Shown: piece by piece, positions 1-10,069 of the stretch | How positions within the stretch are numbered: position 1 is the first letter of the stretch | Layout of the letters: each line of letters starts with the position of its first letter | Assembly: GCA_001970955.1 (NCBI GenBank) | Contig: MPUH01000594.1 | Coordinates: 1-43,947 of the forward strand | Source of the DNA: Stentor coeruleus | Taxonomy: Eukaryota > Ciliophora > Heterotrichea > Heterotrichida > Stentoridae | Reading direction: 5' to 3' | DNA length: 43,947 nucleotides | Made by a program: the position numbers and the translations under genes | Notes under the pieces: generated by a model | Seen by the model: only the letters and a program-made list of their open reading frames with translations | Database searches by the model: none | What the model was told of the DNA's origin: nothing

Positions 1-184
1 CGCGCGCGACTTGGTTTTTTGAACAGCAGCAGCCCATTTTATATAAAAATATTTTGCCTTTGAAACTGGAAATTAGAAAAAGGATGATAGGGTTTGTGAA
101 TAGAGGAAATTAGGGGCTTTCGAAAGATAGATTGAGATTTTTTTTAGATTTTAATTTTATTAATCTTAGTTTTTGATTATAAAA

Positions 185-451
185 TTATACTATTAACATC
201 TAAAACTCTTTACCTAAATTATTTACATCATGGTCAATCCTACAATCTTTATTCCCATGTTAAAAAGTCCTAATATAAACTATTTAGCATTCATGATGAT
301 TTATTTAATTAATANTTGTGTTATACTATTAACATCTAAAACTCTTTACCTAAATTATTTACATCCATGGTCAATCCTACAATCTTGATTCCCATGTTAA
401 AAAGTCCTAATATAAACTATTTAGCATTCATGATGATTTATTTAATTAATA
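185..451. repeat. N-separated direct duplication (probable assembly artefact)
   Basis: About 130 bp (185-314) are repeated at 321-451, with a single N at 315 between the copies. The copies differ only by a one-base insertion and a t-to-g change. The pattern matches five other N positions in the window and suggests overlapping contig ends that were placed side by side. Confidence 0.8.
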
Positions 452-458
452 TTTTTAA

Positions 459-558
459 CTATATAATCTCATAACAAAAACTATAAACTAATCTGCCTAA
501 TCACATTTAATGCTATATAATCTCATAACAAAAACTATAAACTAATCTGCCTAATCAC
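459..558. repeat. Tandem 46-bp repeat, period 54
   Basis: Bases 459-504 are repeated exactly at 513-558, ending six bases before the PP2C start codon. There is no N between the copies, so this may be a true tandem duplication in the 5' leader or promoter. A second assembly slip is not excluded, given the N-joined duplication next to it. Confidence 0.75.
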
Positions 559-563
559 CATAA

Positions 564-1484
564 ATGGGTCCTTATTTATCTGCTCCTGTCAGAGATAAAA
601 AAACTAACAGTGGAGAAAGTCAGCGTGTTAGGTTTGCAAGCTGTGAGATGCAAGGTTGGAGAAATACCATGGAAGATGCAAAGCTTGTTAATTTGGCACT
701 TGATGACAACACTATGGTTTTTGGAGTTTTTGATGGCCATGGTGGGAAAGAGGTTGCTGAGTTTGTATCAAGACATATATGTCTAGAAATTATTAGTTCA
801 CGAGCTTATAAGGATGGAAACTATGTGCAAGCACTCAAAGAATCCTTCTTGAAAATGGATGACTTACTTAAGACAACTGATGGACTTAAAGAAGTTATAA
901 GAATCGCAAAAGATCTTCCTGATAACTACCCAGTACAAGCTGATCCTAATATGATGATGGCTGGCTGTACGGCAGTACTTGGATTAGTATATAAAAACAC
1001 TTTATATGTTGCAAATGCTGGAGATTCAAGATGTGTATTAAGTCGTGATGGTCGGGCAATAGAACTTTCACAAGATCATAAACCTGATCTTCCCAAAGAA
1101 CGTGACCGGATAATAAGAGCAGGGGGTATGGTAGAAGATGGACGAGTTATGGGAAACTTGAATTTAAGTAGATCAATTGGAGACCTTGAATATAAAAAAA
1201 ATAATAGTATCCCGGCTGAGGAACAAATGATATCAGCATTTCCAGATGTGAGAATAGAAGAACTTGGACCTAGAGATGAGTTTTTAGTTTTTGCATGTGA
1301 TGGGGTTTGGGATATGTTGACTTCACAAGAATGTGTGAGTTTTATATCACAAAGGATTAAAAACAAACCATTAGCGACAATAGCTGAAGAAACTTTGGAT
1401 AGATGTTTAGCACCTGATATTGCTTCAAGTGGAGGACTTGGTTGTGATAATACCACTATAGTTATAGTTGAGCTAAAACATTAA
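564..1484 (+). CDS. PP2C/PPM family protein serine/threonine phosphatase
   Basis: A 306-residue metal-dependent (Mg/Mn) protein phosphatase made almost entirely of one PPM catalytic domain. Visible motifs are MEDA (metal ligands E37, D38), FGVFDGHGG (D57, G58), NAGDSRCVL, the DHKP motif, LSRSIGD, ACDGVWD (D246) and the closing GCDNTT (D295), so the binuclear metal site appears intact. The N-terminus MGPYLSAP resembles the MGAYLS start of PPM1G and other myristoylated PPMs. Proline at position 3 is unfavourable for N-myristoylation, so lipidation is uncertain. The gene is a single exon ending in TAA. Its substrate cannot be predicted from sequence. Confidence 0.96.
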   Translation: MGPYLSAPVRDKKTNSGESQRVRFASCEMQGWRNTMEDAKLVNLALDDNTMVFGVFDGHGGKEVAEFVSRHICLEIISSRAYKDGNYVQALKESFLKMDDLLKTTDGLKEVIRIAKDLPDNYPVQADPNMMMAGCTAVLGLVYKNTLYVANAGDSRCVLSRDGRAIELSQDHKPDLPKERDRIIRAGGMVEDGRVMGNLNLSRSIGDLEYKKNNSIPAEEQMISAFPDVRIEELGPRDEFLVFACDGVWDMLTSQECVSFISQRIKNKPLATIAEETLDRCLAPDIASSGGLGCDNTTIVIVELKH

Positions 1485-2092
1485 ATAGGAAAATAGGTAA
1501 TTTAGATTGTTGTTAAACTTTGATTGAAGGTGTTATGTTTTTTGAAAAAAAAAGTTTTTAAAATTATGATGATGATAATTTGATGGGATTTAAGTTTGAT
1601 GATTTAGTTTTTTTTAGATAAATCAGCAGAGTTTTATGTTGTGAATTAACTGATTGTTTTTGTTTTTATGTCAGTTTGCTTGAAAAAATTAAATCACAAA
1701 TTTTGTAATTCAAAGTCTTAGTAGTGAAAAAAAAATACTTGAGAAAACACAAAAGTATTAGCCAAAGTAAAAATTCACAGAAACTGAAAAAGTAGCATTC
1801 ATATACATTTCCTATTGCCATAACCACATCTAAAATAGTCCTATATTTTAAATCAAATATCTAAAAACCTGTGTATTTTTTTAAATATGCAATCTTCGAT
1901 AAAACCATACCCCACCCAAAAACCCAAACTACCAAAAAAACCACATCTTCCTCCCAGACAAACTTCAACTCACATCATCCCCATGCTAAATCCACAACAA
2001 AAACCATAATTTCATCTCAAAAAGCCCATAAACCCATCACCTAATCCTTATCCCAAAATCTAAACACTTACACTATTATCTACTTTATCACA
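1485..2092. other. Convergent intergenic region
   Basis: This lies between the 3' ends of the + strand PP2C gene and the - strand unknown gene. The first ~200 bp are G/T-rich on the + strand and the last ~300 bp are strongly C/A-rich, so each gene has a G/T-rich 3' flank on its own strand. No gene or RNA is recognised. Confidence 0.6.
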
Positions 2093-2794
2093 TCATTCAA
2101 ACTCAGCAATCACTTCAACATTATCTAAATACTCCAAATACTCTCCTCTATTCTCAAAATGCAAAATCCCTTTATATGTAAAATTAGTCTGTATTGGCTT
2201 ATTCCTCAACATATAAAACTCTTTAGCAATTTTAACCCAAGTCTTCAACTCCCCATAATCTTTATTTTTCCAAAACTCCACACATAAATCAATAATAATT
2301 TTATTCAGCATAGTATTTTCTCTTGCAATATAATCCTTGCAACAACTAATGCATTTAATAAAACTGTTAGGAGATGCTTTGATTTCTTCTATAACTTTAG
2401 GTTCAAAAGGAGGTTCCCAACGATATTTGCCACAAAGATATAAGCCAATTTTCCCATATGAGTCAAATATGTAGCTTAAGGCAAGGTTATCATTATCTTC
2501 TTCTTCGATACATGATGACTCATCAAGTAGATGTTTTTTGAGTGGAGTTGAGATTATAAAGGTGTTAGGACGAGATCGGTGGATGATTGGGTTTTTACTA
2601 GGCATTATCCGCCAGTAAGGAATGTATTGATGGTGACATTCGCTTTCGTCGATACAGTTTGACTCGAATGGACGCGAAATTTGGTGTTCTCCTTCGTCTA
2701 TGTTATCACAAGCTAGGTTTAAACTCCAACGAGGCTCTGATGCATAAGGGATCATTACATGAATACTTTCTTCTTCGATATAGCTACAGTCCAT
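2093..2794 (-). CDS. Hypothetical acidic protein, family not recognised
   Basis: A 233-residue single-exon frame with an ATG start and a composition unlike the flanking DNA. I do not recognise a domain. The N-terminal half is acidic and holds three similar short motifs of the form C-(S/I)-(Y/D/E)-(I/E)-E/D (near MDCSYIEEES, NCIDESEC and SSCIEEED), which hints at internal repetition. The C-terminal half looks like a compact helical domain with a Cys cluster (KCISCCKDY) and aromatic residues (VEFWKNKDYGELKTWVK). No signal peptide or membrane span is seen. The gene is divergent from the LRRC9-like gene and may share its 700-bp upstream region. It could be a lineage-specific protein. Confidence 0.7.
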   Translation of the reverse strand: MDCSYIEEESIHVMIPYASEPRWSLNLACDNIDEGEHQISRPFESNCIDESECHHQYIPYWRIMPSKNPIIHRSRPNTFIISTPLKKHLLDESSCIEEEDNDNLALSYIFDSYGKIGLYLCGKYRWEPPFEPKVIEEIKASPNSFIKCISCCKDYIARENTMLNKIIIDLCVEFWKNKDYGELKTWVKIAKEFYMLRNKPIQTNFTYKGILHFENRGEYLEYLDNVEVIAEFE

Positions 2795-3497
2795 ATTTAT
2801 ATTTTATATGAGGATTAATGTGAATCTGATATTGTGGCTTTGGAAGTGGGTGTTAGGGTGTTAATATTTTGTATTTTAGAATTAGTTGAAAGATTGAATA
2901 AGGTTGATTTCGGTGGATAGAATGGAATTAATGGCTTTAGTTTGATGGAAATATGATAAAGTTGGAGAAATTTTGATAATTGAATTTTGGTTATAAATGG
3001 GGATAGTTGTGAGTGAATTAAAAAGTATTGGTGGGTGTTTGGATGGAAGAGTTAGGGTTTTAGAATGGAGGGGATGATTGGAGATTTATGATGATTGCAT
3101 TTTAGAATGCTTTTTTTTAGTAATTATTTATGTGTTTGTTTTGTAGAAGGTAGGCTGTACTGTGATAGATAATGATAAGTGAGTTTTAATATTATAAAAC
3201 CCAACACTTATTCAGTATTTCAAACCTTTTCCCAAACCCAAATCCTTCCCACCAACTCAAAAACCCAAATCATATTCACAACACCAAAAACTCACAAAAT
3301 CTTCCAAAAACTTCATCTAAAATCACTTCAACTCCAACTCCAAAATCCCAAAAACTCTATCTCAAATCACTCAAACTAAAAAAGTTCTCATCAAAACCCA
3401 CACCTCTTCCCTTCTAACAAAAATCCTCCAAACTCCATCTTCTTCACATCTTCATCCTAAACCCCAACTTTTCATCATTATTCCTAAATCTAATACA
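2795..3497. other. Divergent promoter region with a sharp strand-skew switch
   Basis: This lies between two divergent genes. Bases 2795-3170 are G/T-rich on the + strand, and 3180-3497 switch abruptly to C/A-rich with almost no G. Each half is therefore C/A-rich on the strand of the gene it precedes. A 66-codon frame at 3179-3379 has the biased composition of the flank and is not a credible gene. A short telomere-like motif sits at 2848-2863. Confidence 0.6.
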
Positions 3498-6400
3498 ATG
3501 AAAAATCAGATCTCAGAAGAAGAGCTAATTCTGAACATGGTAAAAACCACATAGAATCGTTGGGCCGGGCTAACAAACGAAGAAATCCAAGACAAATCCA
3601 CAACAACAATCGAAGTTTCTCTCGAAGCTATAGAAACCATGTATTGGATATCCCCATTCGAAAATTTACGAAGCCTCGCTCTTATCTGTTGCAGCNAGTT
3701 TCTCTCGAAGCTATAGAAACCATGTATTGGATATCCCCATTCGAAAATTTACGAAGCCTCGCTCTTATCTGTTGCAGCCTCTCAGAAATCATCCCTTTAA
3801 AGCATATAAAAAACCTCGAAGAAATTTGGCTTAACCAAAACTCCATAAGAAAAATCGAAGGCTTTGAACAATGCTACAATTTAAAAAGAATCTTCATCTC
3901 TGACAATCAAATTGAAACTATTGAAGGACTTGACACTTGTGAAAAACTTGAAATACTCTGGTTAAATGAGAACAATATCGACTCATTACAAGGTCTATCA
4001 AAACTCATAAGTTTAAAACAATTGCATCTTGCTAGGAATAAAATTTCAAGAATTGGGAATTATTTGACAAATTTAAGAAAACTTGAGGATTTAAATTTAT
4101 CTGGGAATTTAATAGGGAGTTTTAAAGAAATACTCAATTTAAATTCCTTGTTTAGTTTGAGATATTTGTGTTTTAATGATCCGAATTATTCAGAAAACCC
4201 GGTGTGTAATTTGTGTAATTATCAGACTTATATGCTTTATCATATACCACAATTAACTCAATTGGATACTTTTACTATATCTGAAGAAGCGAAAAATTAT
4301 GCTGAAGCGACATTTATGAAGAAAAAAATGTATTACAATATGAGAATAAAAACTATAAAACGTACAGCTTCAAATGTTAAGCAAGCAGTGACGAATATGG
4401 TCCAAAGATATGAAAAACAAGTTTTTGAGTATTTGAAACCAATAGAAGAAGACTTTTTAATGAGTGAAAGAGAAATTGAAGAAAGGGAAAGCCCTATGGC
4501 TAAAATCGGAGATGTTTATAAATACGGAGAAGGATTAGAAGATAAAAACCCTTTAGATAACGATAATCAAGTCGCTTTATTAGATGCAATTGAAAGGAAA
4601 AAAACTATGCTTTCTGATTATATTTTTAAAGAATACAAGCATTTAAAAACTTTAGAGCACACAAAACATGCTTTGAGAAGCAAAATCGAAACTAGTTGTA
4701 AAGAAAACATATCAAGACTTATAACTGAATTAGAAACCGGGGGAAATATCAGATTTGAAGAAGGTAAAAACTCTGACAATTGGTATACAAGTTGTGCTGA
4801 TCTAGTCCTCAGCAGATATATTGGTAAAGATTTATGTCCATTAAAAGTAACAAGAGTTACAAGAATCCACAATCGTTACTTAAGAAACAGATTCGAAGAT
4901 AGACTTGAGAATTTAGTTGATACAAGTGATCCGAATTATAAAAAAAATCTCGAGTATTTATTTTATGCTGGTGATATTAATGAAGATCTAGCTAAAGTTA
5001 TTGAAGATGGGTTTCGAACACCTGAAGAATATTTAGATATAGGTTTACCAGGATGTATACCATTAGTAAACTCAGTATTAACAGCTGAAATTGCTAGACT
5101 TAGGAATATCGATGGGAGTATTAATAAAATTTTCTTACCATCAGGACATTTACTTATATGCAAAGTTTATATTGGAGATAATGGGGGAAAAACTGTATCT
5201 TATACTGGAGATCTTTCTGTTAGTGAAATATGGGCTAAGTTTCCTTTTAAACCTGTAGATGGAAGATGGGCTGAAATGAGACAAAAAGATGATGATAGTA
5301 AACAAAGAGTTTGGTTTATTTGTGATAATAGTCTTGTACTTCCTGAATATCTTGTTGAGTTTGAATATGCAGATTTAGATGTTGTTGATTCGAATTTTTC
5401 TGAAGTTGAAAATGGGGAAATTGAACGAGCTGAACTCACTGCTTTGAATTTAAGTCTTTGTGCTTTTACTAATATTTGTAATATTAGAAGGACGGTACAA
5501 TATACAGAAATCTCCCCATCGATACCTGTTAGGTCAAAGATTCAGGAAATTAATGATGGATGCATTGAGAAAATATCTAGGTGTAAAGAGTTTAATAAAG
5601 TGATATCTTTGAATTTGTCACTTAATAGTGTTACAAATATCAAACGTTTGAGAATGGCTTATAATATACAAAGATTGAATCTGAGTTTTAATAATATAGA
5701 GAATTTAGAAGACCTTAAAGCTTTTCCAGCTTTGACCCATTTGTATTTGAGCCATAATAAAATACAGAGTTTGCAGTGTTTTGCTGAGATTTGCACTTTA
5801 GTTGTATTAGACTTATCACACAATCAAATCAATAGTCTCATTGAAATCACTCATTTAAAATCAAATAAAACTATGGAAAGCCTGACCTTAATAGGAAACC
5901 CTTTAGCTTCTCATTCAAGGTATAGACAATTAGTAATGCTTTCTTTACCAAATCTTATCGAACTTGATCGTGGGAAAATCCCCAACAGCGAAAAAGAAGG
6001 GTATTGTCAATGTCATCCAAAAATATCTGTAGAAATGGCTAAAAGTTATGCTATAATTTCTGATTCTAGTGGCCTTCTTAGTGCTGGGGAATTCTATTCA
6101 CCAATAAATTCTTCTCATAAAATCAGAGCTGATTGGGCATCAACAGTTGAAGTACTTCAATTGAATTATCAGAAATTAGGGTCGTTAAATGGTATTGAAA
6201 TCTTACCGAATTTAAGAAAAGCTAGTTTTATTGGCAATGTGATTATGGAAATTACGGCTGTTGATAATTGTAAAAATTTAGAAGAATTAAGTCTTGAAGA
6301 CAATTTACTGACAAGGATACAGAATTTGGATTCGCTGGTTTTGTTGAAGAAACTCGATCTTGGGAGGAATTTTATTAGGAAAATTGAAGGGTTAAAAAAT

Positions 6401-7684
6401 CTTGAGTGCTTAACTCAGCTTTCGCTTGAAGATAATCTTATTCAGTCATTGTCGGGGATTGAAGTACTTGGGAATATTATGGAGTTATATATTGGGAATA
6501 ATAAACTGGATAACCTTAAAGAGATATCTTTATTAAAGGATTTACTGAAACTTATTATCTTAGATATTTCTGGGAACACCTTAACAAAAGAACCTGATTC
6601 TCGTCTGCACATAATATTCAATCTAAAAAAACTCAAAGTCCTCGATGGTGTTGGCATAGAACAATCCGAACAAGCCTTCGCCAAAGAGACCTTCGGAGGT
6701 CGTTTAACAAAAGATTTACTCGAAAGTAAACTAGGTGGCCTAAGTTCTAGTGAAATAAAAATCCTCGACCTATCAAACTCAAAGCTAAGAAGTTTTGACA
6801 ATATGTTTAACTCAGATTCATTTCCTTTAGTCCACGATCTTAATTTATCAGGTAACTACTTTCAAACTTTAAGATGTTTTGGGCAAATGCCTAGATTAAT
6901 AAAACTTCAGCTTTCAAGAAACAGAATCGACAATTTATATGCTGGAGATGGTAAAGGACTTGAAGCTCTACCTTGTTTAGAAACCTTAGACCTTTCTTCA
7001 AACAATATTCAAACTATGTCTGGACTTGCCTCATGTTCTTTACCATCATTAAAAATCCTCATTTTATCCCATAATCAAATCTATAAAATTGAAGGATTAG
7101 ATAATTTTACAGGTTTAAGGGAACTAGATCTAAGCAGTAATTCTATAAAACAAATCGACTATACAGCTTTTAACTCCCCACTTGCTTTAAGATTTTTAAA
7201 ACTTGATGAAAATCGTATAAGAAGTTTAGTTAATTTAAACAAACTCATCAGATTACAATGTTTACAGATTGTGTCTAATCGTATACAAGATTTTGTTGAA
7301 ATAGAAAGACTTAGGGAATTGCAAAATTTAATGGAACTTGTGTTGTCTAATAATCCGATTGTTAGAAAAGTTCCTTATAGGTTGAATGTTATTAAAAGAT
7401 TACCACAGTTAATGTTTTTAGATGCACAAGAAATTACTAATGAAGAAAGAGAAAGAGTAGAACTTGCACAAGAAACAAAACCACCACCATTGGTACATTT
7501 GATACCGCAACCAACTCAGAAGGTTCCTGTTAAGCTTACATCTGTTAATTTTGATGCTGTGTTTACTAAAGCTATTGATGGATCATCAAAAAGACCATCT
7601 TCAGGAACTGCGTTACAAGGGGTTATTGGAGTTACTGCACTTACTTCGCATTTGAAAGGGAAAAATTTTAAGCCCAGGAAGTAG
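3498..7684 (+). CDS. LRRC9: LRRC9-like leucine-rich repeat protein (two exons, N-joined duplication)
   Basis: A giant SDS22-type leucine-rich repeat protein. Exon 1 is 3498-3539 (14 codons), the intron is 3540-3554 (15 nt) and exon 2 is 3555-7684. The raw frame breaks at N3696, where 82 bp (3614-3695) are repeated at 3697-3778. Removing that 83-nt duplication gives one frame of 1363 codons including stop. Arrays of LxxLxLxxNxIxxL repeats occur in the N-terminal, middle and C-terminal thirds. The first array is followed by a long helical region, and a block around RWAEMRQKDDDSKQRVWFIC precedes the middle repeats. The block LKVLDGVGIEQSEQA followed by FGGRLTKDLL resembles the region of animal LRRC9 that carries GGRLTSDMIAE. 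LRRC9 homologues are conserved mainly in ciliated eukaryotes; the molecular role here is inferred only. The start ATG at 3498 was chosen because it splices in frame. Confidence 0.88.
3540..3554 (+). other. 15-nt intron
   Basis: GTAAAAACCACATAG, phase 0, joining ...LNM to NRWAGLTNEE. Retaining it would give an in-frame TAG at its last codon. The sequence is identical to the intron at 35322-35336 in an unrelated gene. Confidence 0.9.
3614..3778 (+). repeat. N-separated 82-bp duplication inside the LRRC9-like gene (assembly artefact)
   Basis: Bases 3614-3695 and 3697-3778 are identical, with N at 3696. The 83-nt period is not a multiple of three, so the raw sequence shows a false frameshift. 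Both copies encode the same peptide block (SLEAIETMYWISPFENLR) in their own frames. Confidence 0.92.
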
Positions 7685-7804
7685 GGCGAGTATTAAATAA
7701 GAGATTTTTATATTTTGAAAACTGAGTAAGATGGATGAAAATTGTTTGTGTTAGTTTTTTAATAGTTTTATTAGGAGAGATAGGTTTATGGTTTAGATTA
7801 TATA

Positions 7805-9295
7805 ATGGTAGAATCAGCATTTCAAATTCATCATGAACTTCTTATTTCAGCTGAAAATCTAATTCATGACCCTAATGAGCATTTGACTTCTTATTGTATT
7901 GTTTACATCTATGACCAAAATAAAGAAATAGGCCGAACTGAAGTTATAGAAAATGAACCAAGCCCAAACTGGGAAAATACTATCAGAATCCCAACTAATA
8001 CATTTCCATCAACAAGGCTAAAGTTTTCAATAATAGGCATAAAAACTATAAATGATACTTTAGAAGAGTCCCTAAATGCAGAAGAAGAAATAGCTATAGT
8101 TAATATAACAATATCTGAGATTATGAATGAAGGATGCAAAATTTCTAAAGGGTTTAAAAGAGGAGATGGGAAAATTAAAGTAAAACTACAAGTTATTAAC
8201 CAAGATGTGCAGAAATTACATTTTCAGTTTAGTGCTAATAGACTTGCTGCTATGGATAATAATGGGAAAAGTGATCCTTATTTGATTATAAAAAGCAAAG
8301 GAAAAAAGTCATCAGAAATACATAGAACGGAAGTTGTGAAAAAAAGTCTTGATCCAGTATGGGGAAGATTCATCCTATCTAGCAGCCGGCTTTTTAAAGA
8401 CAATCCTGAAAGGCGTTTAATCATAGAATGCTGGGATTGGGATGCACTAAGAAGAGACGATCTTATAGGTACAGCCGAAGTAGGTATCGATGAGCTTCTT
8501 CTCCCAATATTTGAATTCAGCCTTTACACAAAAGGGGTATTTTCTGGAGTAATAAAAAGTCAATGTACAACAATCCCATCATTTGCAGAATATTGTCACT
8601 CAGGACTTGAGCTTAATTTTAACTACGCAATAGATTTCTCTAAAACTAAATCAGACATACACAATTTCAATGGAAAACCAGGAACTTATATACATGCATT
8701 AAGTACTTTAGCTCCAAAAATAGAAGAATATGATCATGATAAAATTTTCTTTGGATATGGATTTGGAGGATTTAGACCAAATCAAACTAATGAATGGTTT
8801 TATTTAACAGAAGACTTAAAAACTATAGAAATTGATGGTTATCAAAATATTATAGTAAATTATACTGAAACTATTAAAATTATAACACCTTGTAATGATA
8901 TTATATTAAGTCCTTTAATTGAAAGAATAAGAGAGGTTTCTATTTCTAAACCTGGGGATAATGAATATAATGTTTTGATGATTTTTACACATGGGAAAAT
9001 TTTGGATATTGATAATATTAAGACTGTTGTTGTAAGAACTTCTATGACACCGATGAGTATTGTTGTTATTGAAGTTGGAAATGCTAAGAATTCTAATTTG
9101 AAAAAATTAATTGGGAAAAAAGAGATTGTGGCTAGAGAGGAAGGTGTTGAGGTTAAAGCTGTTAGGAATAATGTTCAGTTTTATAGATTGAGGGATTTTA
9201 TTAAAAATCCAGATGGATTGATTACGACTGTGATGAATAGGATTTGTGAAGAAGTTTCTGAGTATTTTGCGTATTTGAAAAATATAAGGATTTAG
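7805..9295 (+). CDS. Copine (C2-C2-vWA protein)
   Basis: A 496-residue single-exon copine, a Ca2+-dependent phospholipid-binding protein that moves to membranes. C2A lies at about residues 8-130 and C2B at 135-250, followed by the copine-type von Willebrand A domain at about 265-490. C2B keeps five acidic Ca2+ ligands (D151, D157 in DNNGKSDPY; D211, D213, D219 in CWDWDALRRDD). C2A has lost the SDPY-type aspartate (LTSYC at about 27-31), so its Ca2+ binding is doubtful. The vWA domain opens with LNFNYAIDFSKTKSD (D277), matching the DFT-x-S MIDAS of copines, and continues with the typical FFGYGFGG segment. It starts 120 bp after the LRRC9-like gene on the same strand. Confidence 0.93.
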   Translation: MVESAFQIHHELLISAENLIHDPNEHLTSYCIVYIYDQNKEIGRTEVIENEPSPNWENTIRIPTNTFPSTRLKFSIIGIKTINDTLEESLNAEEEIAIVNITISEIMNEGCKISKGFKRGDGKIKVKLQVINQDVQKLHFQFSANRLAAMDNNGKSDPYLIIKSKGKKSSEIHRTEVVKKSLDPVWGRFILSSSRLFKDNPERRLIIECWDWDALRRDDLIGTAEVGIDELLLPIFEFSLYTKGVFSGVIKSQCTTIPSFAEYCHSGLELNFNYAIDFSKTKSDIHNFNGKPGTYIHALSTLAPKIEEYDHDKIFFGYGFGGFRPNQTNEWFYLTEDLKTIEIDGYQNIIVNYTETIKIITPCNDIILSPLIERIREVSISKPGDNEYNVLMIFTHGKILDIDNIKTVVVRTSMTPMSIVVIEVGNAKNSNLKKLIGKKEIVAREEGVEVKAVRNNVQFYRLRDFIKNPDGLITTVMNRICEEVSEYFAYLKNIRI

Positions 9296-10069
9296 ATGGG
9301 ATTAGAAATTAGATTTTTAGTTAAGTAATTAGCTATGGAAATAAGAGTAATAAGATTTTTAGAGGATATGCAAAATTGATGTTCAAATTGATTAATCAAA
9401 ATTTGGAAGAAAAAAATAACATTGTGGCCATGATGTTAAAGTCTAAGGTTAAAAAAGTTTCGAGCTAACTTTTAAAGAATTTATTTTTAGAGTTTTTAAA
9501 TATAGGAAGGTATTATTTTAAACAATGGATAGATTATTTAATGGACTTACACGATTAAATTTGCAAGTATTTAAAAGTTGATTATTAAATAAAATTTAAA
9601 GATCCTGATGCAGGTGCTTATAAAAACCATATAGAAAACACGTGGAGCGGAATAAACAAAATCTCTCAAGTTATAAAAAATGCTTTTTTATAAATGTAAA
9701 TTTATCAAATTTATTTAGAGAAGTAATGCAGATAATTTATAGAATATCTTTAGTGGAACTGTGAAATATGCTCACATTGAAAATTATGCATAGATATATA
9801 TAAATTCTAGTTATTTTTAAATACTTTCTGAATATGTAAAGTTTTCTTGCATAGTCTCTATACTCTTGGCCAGATTTTTTGTTTAGATTATCATGTTAAA
9901 GTTATATATGCTTAATAACAGATATTCAGACATTTAGAAAATGTTTATAATAAAATTTTAATTACGTTTATATAGTTAGCACGAAAGGTTGATTAAAAAT
10001 TTTATATCAGCTTGAAGTAATTCACTGATTCAATACCTTTATTTTAGCTATAATTTAACTATTAATTTC
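9296..10069. other. Convergent intergenic region
   Basis: AT-rich DNA between the copine and the giant Cys/His array gene. The first ~120 bp are G/T-rich like other 3' flanks. A short, slightly GC-richer patch (about 9600-9660) contains no recognisable tRNA or gene. Nothing else is seen. Confidence 0.5.

Larger units (their letters stand above)
1..563. other. 5' flank of the PP2C gene, with assembly duplication
   Basis: No gene is seen here. The window opens with an unusually GC-rich run (cgcgcgcgac), which may be a scaffold edge. Bases 61-180 are G/T/A-rich. Bases 181-560 are A/C-rich on the + strand, the composition found upstream of most genes in this window. The stretch contains the N-joined duplication (185-451) and a separate 54-bp tandem repeat just before the start codon. 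Confidence 0.5.

Noticed and set aside
3179-3379. 66-codon frame upstream of the LRRC9-like gene
   Set aside because: Its Pro/Thr/Gln/Lys composition simply reflects C/A-rich flank DNA. No domain is seen and it lies in the promoter region.
3560-3700. Start of the LRR protein at 3560 in a basic Arg-rich frame
   Set aside because: That frame is off by one relative to the true exon and only joins the LRR frame through the artefactual duplication at N3696. The spliced start at 3498 gives a coherent helix that continues into the repeats.
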